Shown here in pieces: positions 10,701 to 22,028 of a DNA stretch of 64,000 nucleotides (the stretch's first letter is position 1; each line of letters begins with the position of its first letter). A model generated the notes under the pieces. The model was not told where the DNA came from. It searched no databases and saw nothing but the letters and a program-made list of their open reading frames with translations. The stretch comes from Podocnemis expansa (lineage: Eukaryota > Chordata > Testudines > Podocnemididae). The position numbers were made by a program, and so were the translations under genes. The stretch lies in assembly GCA_007922195.1 (NCBI GenBank), contig ML682038.1:315208-379207 (forward strand), written 5' to 3'.

Positions 10701-11312
10701 TGGATAAGTAGAGCCCTGCAAATCCGCGGGTATCTGCTGCAGATCCGTGGGCATCCGCATCCGCAGGTGTGGGTGTGGATAACCATAGACCCATTGCTGT
10801 GGATCAACTCATGGATGCAGCTTCTGTTGTTACCTTATCACAGTGGGATCCATTGCTGAAACTGCTACGGGCAGCATGCAGGGGAAGCAGGAAGAGCTTT
10901 GGCCAATCCTAGATTGTGATCTGCCAGCCAATCAGAGTCTCAAGGTGGGACCTGGAGACTCACTGCTGGCTTTTGATGGGCTCACTCCCCTGCCTGCTTC
11001 TTCCTTTTCTTGCTTCCAGTTGGCAAGCCATTGCTGTCAATCAGAGATTTCATAGGTGGGCAAAGAAATCTGATTGATAGCACAGCATGCAAACCACAAC
11101 AAGAAAGGAAAAAGTGGGTGGGACCCATGTGGGGAATGAACGAATTAAAGGCTGAATAGTTGTATGTGAGCCCAAGCTCGGTTGCAGTTGCGGTTACAGA
11201 TGCAGCTAAACCCTGGCATGTGGATTTCAGATCGTATTAATGCTATCACTGAGTGGATGCGGATCGGATGCGGTTCCACATTTTTGTATCTGCGCAGGGC
11301 TCTATGGATAAG
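10701..11312. mobile_element. hAT element with perfect 8-bp TSD
   Basis: TGGATAAG flanks the insert exactly at 10701-10708 and 11305-11312. The ends are TAGAGCCCTGCA (10709) and GCGCAGGGCTCTA (to 11304). Subterminal sequences at both ends are rich in ATCCGC/GCGGAT motifs (for example 10725-10770 and 11250-11275), likely transposase-binding repeats. The 596-bp element has no transposase. The right target copy is immediately followed by a PLE copy. Confidence 0.9.
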
Positions 11313-11630
11313 TTCCAAAGGGGTAGCCATGTTAGCCTTGTTCAGCAAAATAAACAAGAACAACAAGAATCCTGTGGCACCTTAAAGACTAAAGATTTCT
11401 TCAGTCATAAGCTTTTGTGGTCTCCAACCCACTTTGTCAGATGCGTGAAGTGGAAACTACTTTAGAGAGGCATATATACACATGCCAGGATGGAGGATGG
11501 CAAATGTTAGCGAAGTCAATTCAGTTAGGGCAGATGGGGCCTATTCACACTCGTTGATTAGTGGGAGAGAATGTGTGAACAGGAACAATTACTTTTTGTA
11601 CTGTGCTGACCATTCCAAGTCCCTATTCAG
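11313..11630 (-). mobile_element. Penelope-like element, 3' fragment
   Basis: It starts at the family's outer terminus (TTCCAAAGGGGTAGCC) and runs through CCTGTGGCACCTTAAAGACTA and AAGCTTTTGTGGTCTCC into GATGCGTGAAGTGGAAACT. In this family the terminus at the low-coordinate end corresponds to the element's 3' end, so this copy is minus-oriented. It is 5' truncated; the right limit is approximate. It is more diverged than the other copies and has an extra short duplication, AACAAGAACAACAAGAA. Confidence 0.7.
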
Positions 11631-13557
11631 ACCCAGTCTGATTGTGTGATTGCTGAGCTGCTTTCATATTTGTTTTTAAGAGGACAACAGAAAGCCATCT
11701 TGGTAAGTAAAGTCATTGCTTTACATGCAAGCTTAGAGGTATGCCTTTGAATTTTATTATTTGTTTATTAGTTTTTGTTCATCCTTTTTCAATTCTGCAC
11801 GTTAGCTAATGTGTTCCCAACTGCAACTTTTCTTTTTAATTATTGGAATAGACCTGATTTTATACAGAAACACATTTTCCTGAGCCTAAATAGTGCTTCC
11901 TTGTGAACCTAGTGAATCTCAACAATGTACTGAGTATCTTTCAGATGATTCATAAAATTGTTTGTTAAAGGTTCCATAATTTCCACCAGGGTGGCAGAGT
12001 GAGCCTCAGTGGGTAACTTGGTTTTCCAACTTTAATAATTAAATTTTCATACATAATTCTGTCTGGAATTTCAACTAGTTTTTCTCTTCATGACCTATCC
12101 TAAACTTTAAGTAGTGTAGCTGTGTATTAAACAGCTCCCAACATTTAATCTCAGCTGTAACTGCATTTTAGTCATGAATTGATTCATACGAAATATCATC
12201 TTAATTCTGGAAGGTGCCACATGTCCTCAATGTGTATTCAAGAAATAGAACTGGTGCCATCAGTTTGCCTCGAAGAGTGCTTCAGGATTTTCATGATAAG
12301 CTATTCTTAAATTAGAATCAATATAATAATTCAAGTGTTCATGGACATATTGTCCCTTAGTCTGTTATTTTGCATTTTGAGTTGTATTCTATTTGACCAT
12401 ATTTCTGTAGTACCAACAATATGGATTATATAATAATGCCCAAGGAATCTGTTAGAGCAACAAAAGGTACGGTACAATTCAGAGCAAATCAGAACTCAAA
12501 AAAGCAAACAAAAAGCCCCTCTCCCACAACAGTCATTTTAAACATTCCTCTTTGGGAGCAGAGTGTAAGTAACTTGCTCTTCCAATTTCAAACACACACC
12601 AGGATATTATAGTAGATGTTCCAGTAATTTTGAAGGGTTAACAGTTCACCTTTTCTATCTGCTCTCCTAAATTAAACTACCATCAAGAAGACAAACTGAA
12701 ATTCTCTGTAAGTTTGGATTCAATATCTAACACTAAAATTGTAGGAGCTCACTTCATAATAGTGCTCATCTAGTAGAAATGAAAAGCAATAATAGTGTTC
12801 ACTGAATCTCTTTTACCATGCTATGAGTTTATAGGTAAAATATACTCATCTCTGGATGGATTACAGAATGGTGCTTTAGAAGTATATACAATTAAGCAAA
12901 CATTCTAGGCCAATGCTGAGCAATTCATTTTCACTGATTGCTCATTTTCTGAGTTAGCTGCTGTACCATTACTCTCAGTAGCCAAAAGACAGGTATATAT
13001 TTTACCTCTATCATTACTTCATTGATTTTTTAAGTTTGCAAGAATGTGTAGTTTGAATTATTTGAATAAGGAACCTAATCTTTAGAACTGATCAGAAAAT
13101 TTAAATTTTACCACTCAAAAATGACACAATGTAAGTGGCTCAGGACTCCCTGCCCCCCCCAACACCACCATCAGGGGCCCCTGCAGCCCACACCTGACTC
13201 CAGGCTTCTGCCTCCAGCACCCAGCAACTGCTGCCACCTCAGCTTTTTCCGTCCATGTGGGGGCCACTACATTCTGCAATGCTGCCTGGGCTGGACAGGG
13301 AAGTGTTAAAATTTTCTCTGCCTTGGCTTGGTGAAGCAGCCCCAGCGTCTGGCAGTTCTTCTCTCCCTGCTACACATACAGGGCAGGAAAAGCACTTCCT
13401 GTTTCTCCGTGGGGAGGGGTCATTGCATCATGGTAGGACAGCTGACTTCCTACAAGCCCAATCTCTTCCTGGCATTATGGGGCACCTACTCACAATGCAG
13501 TGTTTCTAAAGTGGGGGTAATAGACAGCAATGGGGATGCAAGATGCATGGAGTGTGG
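11631..13557. other. Unique AT-rich DNA, then a GC-rich stretch
   Basis: 11631-13120 is AT-rich with no coding signal. 13130-13500 is GC-rich and contains CAGTGTTTCTAAAGTGGGGG near 13497, reminiscent of a hAT end, but no partner end or duplication was found. No gene is supported. Confidence 0.45.
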
Positions 13558-13889
13558 CAGGAGCATTGCTGCCCCGGGGAAGGACCTGGGGCACCAGCCC
13601 AGGCCACACCTGCTTGCCATGGGCCATGCCTCTGGCCCCAATTCTGCACTGGGGCCTGACTCAGCCTCAGGCACCTGCTGCCGCCAGCCTGGCCCCAGAT
13701 CCCCAGCTGGGAACAGGCAGAGATTGGCAGCTGCAGCCATGGGTGGCCTGGCCAAGGGCGGGAACAGAGGCGGCCACTGCCACCATGGGCAGTCGAGCCC
13801 TGGATCTCCAGCTGGAGACCGGCAGAGGCAGGGGCTGCACCAGGACTCGGGGCAGTGGCGCTGGGATTCAGGGCAGAAGCCCCATGTGC
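13558..13889. mobile_element. GC-rich hAT element, family A copy 3, right end lost
   Basis: It starts CAGGAGCATTGCTGCCCCGGGG like the other family A copies and carries the same CCCCAG(C/A)TGG-type modules. It stops at GCCCCATGTGCC (13889), about 20 bp short of the expected terminus. The CR1 at 13891 starts there, itself lacking its own last 40-50 bp. No target duplication can therefore be seen. Confidence 0.7.
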
Positions 13890-14033
13890 CAGGCCCATCT
13901 AGTCCAACCCCCTGCCAAAAAAAGCAGGACCACTCCCACTAGATTATTCCAGCTAGAGTTTTATCCAGCCAGGCCTTAAACATCTCCAAAGATGGAGATT
14001 CCACCACCTCCCTAGGTAACCCATTCCAATGCT

Positions 14034-16830
14034 TTATACCCTCCTAGTAAGAAAGTTTTTCCTAATATCCAGCCTCGACCTCCCCAGATGCAACTTGAAA
14101 CCATTGCTCCTTGTTCTATCCTCTGTTACTACTGAGAACAACCAAGCTCCATCCTCCTTGGAGCATCCCTTCAAGTAGCTGAAGGCTGCTATCAAATCCC
14201 CCCTCAGTCTTCTCTCCTGCAGGCTAAGTAAGCCTAATTCCTTCAGTCTTTCTTCATAGGGCTTGTGCTCCAGCCACTTGATCATTTTTGTTGCCCTCCA
14301 CTGGACTCTTTCTAATTTGTCCACGTCCTTTTTGTAGTGGGGATTCCAAAACTGGACACAGTATTCCAAATGCAGCCTCACCAGTGCTGAATAGAGGGTA
14401 ATGATCACATCCCTTGATCTGCTGGCAATGCTTCTTCTGATGCAGCCCAGTATGCCATTGACCTTTTTGGCAGCAAGCGCACACTGCTGGCTCATATCCA
14501 GCTTCCCATCCACCGGGACCCCCAGGTCCCTTTCTACGGTGCTGCTACTTAGCTGATTGCTCCCCAGCCTGTAGCAGTGCATGGGGTTTTTCCGTCCCAA
14601 GTGCAGGACTTTGCACTTGTCCTTGTTGAACCTCATGAGATTTCTATTGGCCCACTGCTCCAATTTGTCAAGGTCTTCCTGAATCTTCTCCCTGCCCTCC
14701 AGTGTGTCTACCATTCCCCCCAGCTTGGTGTCATCTGCAAACTTAATGAGTGTGCAGTAAATCCCATCATCCAGATCATTAACGAAAATGTTGAACAGAA
14801 CTGGCCCCAGGACCGACCCCTGGAGTACACCACTCATTACTGGTTGCCAACTAGACACGGAGCCATTGATTCCTACACGCTGCAACCATTGATCTAGCCA
14901 GTTCTCTATCCACCTTAGAGTCCATACATCCAACCCATACTTCCTCAACTTGCTGACAAGAATGCTGTGGGAAACTGTATCAAAAGCCTCGCTAAAGTCA
15001 AGGTATACCACATCAACAGCTCTTCCCACATCCACAAAACCAGTCATCTCATCATAGAAGGTGGTGAGGTTGGTCAGGCACAATTTATCCTTGGTGAATC
15101 CATGCTGACTGTTCCTGATCACTCTGTTTTCCTCCAAGTGTTTCAAGATGGATTCTTTCAGAATCTGCTCCATGATTTTTCCAGGGATTGAGGTGAGGCT
15201 GACAGGTCTGTAATTTCCTGCATCCTCCTTTTTCCCTTTCTTGAAGAGAGGCACTATATTTGCTTTTTTCCAGTCCTCTGGAACCTCCCCTGTTAACCAT
15301 GAGTTTTCAAAGATAATGGCCAGTGGTACTGCTACCTCATCGGCCAACTCCCTCAGCACCCTGGGATGCAGGTCATGCAGCCCCATGGACTTGGGCACAT
15401 CCAGCTTCTTTAGGTAGTCCCTGACCTGACATTCCATCACCAAGGGCCTCTCTTCTCTCCAATCTGCCATGCCCAGTGTAGTGGGCTGGAAGCTGGCCCT
15501 CCCTGTGAAAACTGAAGTAAAAAAAGCATTGAGCACTTCAGCCTTTTCCTCATCTTTCATCACGAGGATACCTGCGCTATTCAGTAAGGGACCTATACCA
15601 GCCCTGATCCTCTTCTTGTTATTGACATACTTGTAGAACCCCTTCTTGTTATCCTTCACATCCCTTGCTAGCTGCAATTCCAATTGTCCTTTGGCCTTTC
15701 TGATTTTATCCCTGCAGTCCTGAGCAATATCTTTATATGCCTCCTTAGTCATCTGTCCAAGCTTCCACTTCCTGTAAGCTTCCCTTTTATGCCTTAGCTC
15801 AGTGCAGAGTTCTCTGTTAAGCCACACTGGGTGCCTTCCACATTTGCTGTTCTTCCTGCTCATCGGAATGGAATCTTCCTGTGCCCTTAGCAGGGTTTTT
15901 TTTTAAATACAACCAGCTCTCTTGGACACTTTTCCCCTTCAGATCAGCCTCCCAAGGGATCCTGCCCATCAGTTCCCAGAGGGAGCCAAAATCTGCTTTT
16001 CTGAAGTCCAGGGTCTGCATTTTGCTTCATTCCTTTTTTCCATTAATCAGCATCTTGAACTCTATCATCTCATGGTCACTGCTGCCCAGGCTGCCATTAA
16101 CTTCTATGCCCCCAATCAATTCTTCTCTGTTTGTGAGCAGCAGGTCAAGAGGTGCAAGGCCCTTAGTTGGTTCCTCCAGCCTTTGTACCAGGAAGTTGTC
16201 CTCAACACTCTCCAAAAACTGACTGGATTCCCTGTGCACTGCTGTATTGGCCTCCCACCAGATGTCAGGGTAATTGAAGTCCCCCATGAGAACCAGGACC
16301 TGTGATCTGGCAACTTCTGCCAGTTGTCCATAGAATGCCTCATCCACCTCCTCCTTCTGGTCTGGAGGTCTATAGCAGACACCCACCACAACATCCCCCT
16401 TGTTGCTCTTTCCTCTAAGCTTAACCAACAGATTTTCAACTGGCTCGGTTCCACTTCCATAATGGAGCTCTGAGCAGTTATAGAGCTCTTTTACATATAG
16501 TGCTACTCCTCCCCCTCTTCATCCCTGCCTGTTCTTCCTGAACAACTTATACCCATCCATGACAGAGCTCTAGTCATGCAAGCTATCCCACCATGTCTCT
16601 GTTATTCCAATTATATCATAGTTCTTTGTCTGCACCAGTACTACCAATTCTTCCTGCTTGTTTCCCAGGCTCCATGCATTTGTGTACAGGCACTTAAGAT
16701 ACCAGGCTGGTTGCCCTACTTTCCCAAATCAATTTTCAGTTCTATTACATCTACCTCCTTGTATTTTCTCCTGGGATTGCCCTCCCGCACCTGCCTCAGG
16801 TATTAAAGCTTCATTAGAACATGTAACATA
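14034..16830 (-). pseudogene. CR1 ORF2: AP endonuclease and reverse transcriptase
   Basis: ORF2 nicks target DNA and reverse-transcribes the element RNA at the nick. The longest open part (14034-15863, 609 codons) spans the reverse transcriptase, with the catalytic FADDTKLGG motif, [18 protein letters not shown] and a C-terminal [15 protein letters not shown] region. The endonuclease lies upstream: YDIIGITETWW near 16600, GDFNYPDI and SSDHEMIEF within 16027-16428. Three lesions are visible. A TGA lies just after the endonuclease (about 16022-16026), a frame change occurs at the T/A run at 15897-15907, and a one-base loss near 14037 ends the frame early, before the usual KHWN-LPREVV tail. Start codon not identified because the N-terminal part changes frame repeatedly. 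Confidence 0.9.
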
Positions 16831-16999
16831 ATTATTCGATTCCCCCCCATATTCCAACTACCTTCTCTTTTATCTCTGGTGTTACAGTTCCTATTCCCCC
16901 CAAGTTCCACCCCTTCCCCCAGGTCTCCCACATTGTCGCTTACCGACAGGCTTTGGACTCCTTCTCCCTTCAAACCTAGTTTAAAGCCCTCCTCACTAG

Positions 17000-18900
17000 G
17001 TCAACCCTTCAACGTCCGAATATGCTCTTCCTCTTCCTCGACAGACGGAGTCCATCTCTGTCTAGCAGTCCGTCCTCCTGGAACAGCACCCCATGGTCAA
17101 GGAAGCCAAAGCCCTCCTGATGACACCATCTTTGCAGCCAGGTGTTCACCTCGAGGATGCATCCGTCTCTACTCAGGCCCCTACCCTTGACCGGAAGGAT
17201 CAAGGAGAACACCACCTGTGCTCCAAACTCCTTCACCCATGCTCCCAGAGCTTTGATCTGCCGAGGATTGTGCATCCTAAATTTTATTCGATGCTTGATG
17301 TAATAGGGAGAATGTTATGTCATTTGTGTATTTGAATGATTAATATAATTATAGTGTGCGTTATATTTGAAATGTATTTGAATGGTTGAATGTTGTGTTT
17401 TAAATGGGGTTTACTGCAAGCTCCTTCCTGGCAGTGGCTGTTGGGAGCATAGAACCCAGCTTGCTGAACAGGTTGCTGAGGCGCAGTATTCTACCCGGCA
17501 ACCCTCGGAATGCGGGCTGTCAGTCAGAGCAAGCAGGGAGAAGCTGCCAGAGAGTTCCAGAAAGAGAATGCAGGAGCTTGTGGCGCGAAAAATAGGGGTA
17601 GTGGATTGGTCAGAAAACCTGAGGTAAAGGCTTCTTAAAGCCTGCACGCGGAGTTCGGGAGAGAGTTCGTTGGGTCGTCGGCTGTCGGTTATTGGTTCGG
17701 CTATTCGTTTGGATTTCGCCCCCTTCGCCCGCCCCTTCACTTGATGGAACTGGCTTCTGCCGCTGGCTCTGGGTGACTGGTGAAATCATCACGGTTGGCG
17801 CGAGCTGCAGGCGCTCACCATGGTGGACACAGACTGCTTTTAAAGAGACTGGCAGCTATATAGAGCGGTGCGGAGCCAGTCTCACACAGATTTTGCTGGC
17901 AAGGAGACAGACGATCTATGGTCATCGCGTGAGGAGGCTTGGGATTCCCCTTTCCACACCGTCAACACCGTCAGCTTCATACTTGGGAAGTTTGGTGATT
18001 GTATGGGGTTTGATTTGGGTCCATTCCATATTATAGTGAACTGGGTCTTAATTGTGTGGGGAGTGGGTAACAAGGGTAGAATAAGGTCTTGTTTAGGTTG
18101 TCTGTTTACGTATTTGTTTATATCACATGTTTACTTTTATTAAAATGTTTAAAAGCATAGATCCATGCGACGAATCAATGCTTGCATCTAGGGGTGGAAC
18201 CTCCAGGTTGATAGATGCCTGAAGGTGAGGAGGGCCTATCAAGCGGGGAACCTGGCCCCTGTAAGATCTGAAATTTCCCCCGCAACAGGATCACCTCTCA
18301 CAGTATCATTGGTTCCCACATGGATGAGAAGCATGGGGTAGTAGTCAGAGGGGCGGATGATTCTCAACAATCCCTCCATAACATCTCGGATGCGGGCACC
18401 TGGCAGGCAGCATATCTCCCTCGAGGCCTTGTCAGGGCAACAGATGGGTGCCTCCGCCCCCCTCAGAAGTGAGTCCCCAACCACCACAACCCTACATTTC
18501 CGCCTAGCTGTGATGGCTATGATCCTCCCAGCCTCGGGGGTGCACGGCATTCCCTGTTCCACCTCATCCATTGTCTCTAGCGCTGCATAATGGTTCTTCA
18601 CCACAACGGAGGGAGGAATGAGAGCAGGGGTGGAGCACTGTCTGCTGCCAGAGGTAACCAGCTGTCAGTATCCTTGCTCTGCCATAGGCATCCCCTTCTT
18701 CTCCAGTGGTGCGGCAGTAGTCTTCAGCACCTGGAGAGTATCCTCCTCTTTGCATCTCTCCTCATGGATGCTATCGAGGAACTTCTCCAGAGCGTGAATA
18801 CTCCTTAGCCTAGACATCTCCTCCTGTAACTCCCCACCTGCCTCCTGAGAGATTCCACCAGAAGACACCTGTCACATTGATTCATCTCCCCAGACTGATC
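17000..18900 (-). pseudogene. CR1 ORF1 (coiled coil plus esterase-like domain), split by LTR
   Basis: CR1 ORF1 is an RNA-binding/chaperone type protein; sauropsid versions carry a GDSL-like esterase domain. On the minus strand, 18868-18665 reads a helical N-terminal part with MSRLRSIHALEKFLDSIHEE. 18604-18292 reads the esterase start (VVVVGDSLLRG, CLPGARIRDV, HVGTND). 17264-17009 reads its end (ALGAWVKEFGAQVVFSLILPV, LDHGVLF, LDRDGLRLS). The gap is exactly the solo LTR at 17269-18287. Removing it with one copy of GGAT joins the esterase halves in a single frame. The 5' part changes frame before 18604, so the gene was not necessarily intact before the LTR arrived. Confidence 0.88.
17265..18291 (+). 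mobile_element. Solo LTR (endogenous retrovirus type) in CR1 ORF1
   Basis: The 1019-bp insert runs TGTGCATCC (17269) to CCCGCAACA (18287), the TGT…ACA ends of a retroviral LTR. Perfect 4-bp duplications GGAT lie at 17265-17268 and 18288-18291. A TATATAG at about 17857 and ATTAAA at 18139-18144 suggest plus orientation. No internal retroviral gene remains, so this is a product of LTR-LTR recombination. A 4-bp duplication with TGT…ACA is common in gamma-like (class I) elements, but the class cannot be fixed from the LTR alone. Confidence 0.85.
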
Positions 18901-18960
18901 GTTGCAGAGAAGGCCTTAAAAGCCGGTGGCTGAGTGACCTGAGGAAGACCAGGTCTAGTT

Positions 18961-19651
18961 AGTTTTTGAGATCTGACAAGATCAGAGTCTGAGGTAGTCT
19001 TGCTTCTGATTTGCTCAGATAACTCCAATTCACAAGAAATAGGGCCACAAATCCCCAAGCTCGTTCAAAGCAGCAATGTGGCCTTAAAAGAAATACAGTA
19101 TTTAGGAAATGTACATCTCTCCCCCAGTCATCCATGTTCTTATTGTACATCCAGTCAAAAAATTACTGATGAACATGAAGACCACATTTTGAAACAGCAA
19201 CCAAACCATTGGCTGAATTATTTGAATTGTCTTTAGGGTATTCCATCTAAAGAAGCAGTGACATTACATTAAGAAGAATCAGTTGGATGACAGAAATTAG
19301 AAATAGCTGACCCTCATTTAAAATGGGAGGGGGGAAACAGCTAGAGAGGAGTTAGTGCGTTTATCTTTCTTCTCTATTACATCAGTGTAATTGTATTTAC
19401 ATAATGGAGTTACCAAATTACTTTTGATTTATTTCTCATTTAAGTGAATCAGTCCAAGCGAATAACAATGAATAGGAGTTATGAGATAAAACAGGAGGAA
19501 AGAGTTAAGAAAAGGAACTACCACTCAGTCTGTGCAGTTGGGAATTGAATTTAGTAAAGCTTGGCTACATTTTAATATAGACTATTAAAGGCAGCAATGA
19601 AAATCCTGCAATTACAGCAGTGCATTTTAATAATTATTCTATCAATTACTA
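18961..19651. other. Unique DNA, nothing recognised
   Basis: AT-rich sequence following the CR1 5' end. No gene or repeat recognised. Confidence 0.5.
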
Positions 19652-19776
19652 GGGTGACCAGATGTCCTGATTTTTACAGGGACAGTCTTGATATCTGGGG
19701 AGCTTTTTTCTTATACAGGCATCTATTACTTCCCTCTCCAGTCCCCACTTTTCACACTTGCTATCTGGTCACCCTA
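19650..19776. mobile_element. Small TA-flanked MITE
   Basis: Inverted ends GGGTGACCAGAT (19652) and ATCTGGTCACCC (to 19774) are perfect over 12 bp and flanked by TA on each side. TA duplication suggests a Tc1/mariner-type element, though the superfamily is not certain from ends alone. The 123-bp interior is pyrimidine-rich and non-coding. Confidence 0.75.
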
Positions 19777-22028
19777 ATTAATTCACTTAAATATTTACAC
19801 CTGGATTGTTTATTCAAGCTGGTCTTTAGCTGACAGATACAGCACTGCTACAGAAAACCTTTATGATTAAGTGTGGTCTTTGACATACTATGTATTAGTT
19901 TGCCTGTTTTGGTTCCTTATTGTATATTAGCATATGAGGACTTCCTGAATAATACCTTCTCTATTCAGAATGGCTTAGTAATAAATGACTCAATCATTTC
20001 CCGATGCAATAGGGTTGACTGGATGATACTCTAGATGTCTCTCAGTTCAACTGAATTTGATTCTTTTAGACTGAATATTAATAGATCATTTATTATTCAA
20101 TAATATATGCAGAGACAAAAATATATGATCATCTGTTAAGCAATGTGAGCAGATTCTCTCCCCTGCTCCAGCACACTCTGGTGGTGCAAAAGCACTTGAA
20201 AGTCATCTGATATTCTCAGCTAGGGGTGTCTTCTTCAGGGGATGTTTGATGTTCCTAAATAGCGGCATACTGTGCAGGAGAGCCCTCTGAAGGCCATATT
20301 CTGAGAAGTAGAAGGCAGTGTTGCAAAAGCATTACCATGCTCCAGTAATAATCAGCAGACAGAGAGCCCTTTGGAGGCAACAGCCCAATGACATAGATTA
20401 GACCAATTCTAGGGCCAGGTTTATGGTGGCCTCAAGGCTGCAGAAGCTCAACTGATGTAAATTTGCATAGCTCCAGTGACTCCAGTGGAGGAATTTTGAT
20501 TTACACCAACTAAACATATCAATAGCTATTCGGAAGAACAATAATAACTGCAAATAATTCTGCAGAAATGGATTATTCCAAAAACAATTTGAAAACCACT
20601 AACTAAAATAAGTGCAGCAAGCATATGCAGCTAAACATTCAGAATTATTCCAGACTGAGTAGAATATGAAAAAGGAGGTTGATGTAATCAAACCTATAAT
20701 GCACCTTGAAGCGTATGAAGTGCCTCTGCAATGACTGACTAAACTAATTGGCTTTTCAAGTTTTATGCATAGCATTGGACTTGTTAATAAATCTAAATAA
20801 TTGCTCCAGAAACCCTAGGAATAAGGTTCCTATCACAAATGACCTATGAATAAGTGAAAAGCTTCATTAACTGAGTGTCAGGCTTTAATACAGCTTCTCT
20901 TTTCAGACTGACTTGTGAAAAAAAGTTCCTAGTTTTGATTTCCCTTATGATGCCTTAGGAAGAACACTAATACCCAGAGGATGGGATAAAGAGGCCTGGT
21001 GTGACATTTAAAATGGCAATAGATTGAAATGGGAGTATGCCACCCTGGGGCAATGTGAAATGTGCATGTCTACATTAAGTATAGCTTTTTGTATTGTTAT
21101 GGACAGTCTCTGAAGTGATTGGTACAGCTTAACTGCTTACCTATTAAATGAACATGATTGCCTGTGGCATTACTTGCACTGGAACAAACAAATGAAAGCA
21201 AAGACCAAATAAAACTGAAGACTATTTGCCTATACACAATGTCTTAGTTTCTCTTAGTTTTATTAATCAGTCAGTGGTCAGGAGAGTGTCTGTCTGCTTA
21301 CATGCTATTTACAATCTTAGAAATGACAACATTTTACAGACTTCATTTCACAATTTCAAGTTATCTTTTGTACCACAATAATATATAGATACTGAAGTGA
21401 CCTATGTTTTCTGGAGAGTGAATATTTAAGTATGTACTTACTTTAATTTTTAATAAGTCAGTACAAAGGGCACCAAGCCCTGACCAGCCTTCCAATATTG
21501 AAAAATTTTGTGAAGAGCTCTGTACTCTAAGTTATCTAAGGCAACAAAAGTTCAATCAACCTGTTACATAAATTGTTTATTAAAAGTCAGCAGGAGTTTG
21601 AGGCAAATAAACCTATGAAGATTGGATCATTTCAGTTAAAGACCTGTGTAAAGAGTTGTCAGGGCTCCTAGTAAAGTCACAGGTTGGCATGACAACGTGT
21701 GAAAGACTCTAGAAATAGGAGGCAGTCTTACAGTTTAATAAGTGAAATGTGTTTTGATTGTAACGGGATAAGGCTGCCACCCTTTACTGGACATTGTTTA
21801 ACAGGAATGGCAGGGAGGTGTGTCACAAAATGGGAGTAAGTATAGAAAGCATAGACAATCATCGCTCTCACCCGGACCATCTCTTGAGGCCCCAGGATTC
21901 ACTATGACATCCTCAGGTCTTTGTCACTGTGATTCTGAAAGACAGCTTGACCAGACCAGGCCAGAGCAAGTGAACTCTAAGACATTGCCATCTCCACAAG
22001 CTTTACTAAATCCTGAACACCAACTAGG
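19777..22028. other. Unique AT-rich DNA with one short palindrome
   Basis: No gene recognised. At 20450-20515, GATGTAAATTTGCATAGCTCC is answered by an inverted GATTTACACC after about 40 bp. This resembles an ancient palindromic amniote repeat built around an AGTGACTCCAGTGGAG core. The rest, including a 70-codon frame at 21820, shows no conserved features. Confidence 0.45.

Larger units (their letters stand above)
13891..18960 (-). mobile_element. CR1 LINE, long copy, interrupted by a solo LTR
   Basis: On the minus strand the order is ORF1 (18900 down to 17000), ORF2 endonuclease (about 16650 to 16027), reverse transcriptase (15863 to 14034) and the CR1 3' untranslated end (from 13930). Subtracting the LTR at 17269-18287 leaves about 4.05 kb, near full length for CR1 but probably short at the 5' end. 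The typical CR1 octamer tail is missing; compare the intact tail of the copy at 36586. Frame breaks show it is dead. Confidence 0.92.

Noticed and set aside
13130..13500. GC-rich stretch considered as a promoter or CpG island of a host gene
   Set aside because: Few CpGs, no open frame of interest, and a hAT-like end nearby suggests decayed repeat DNA.
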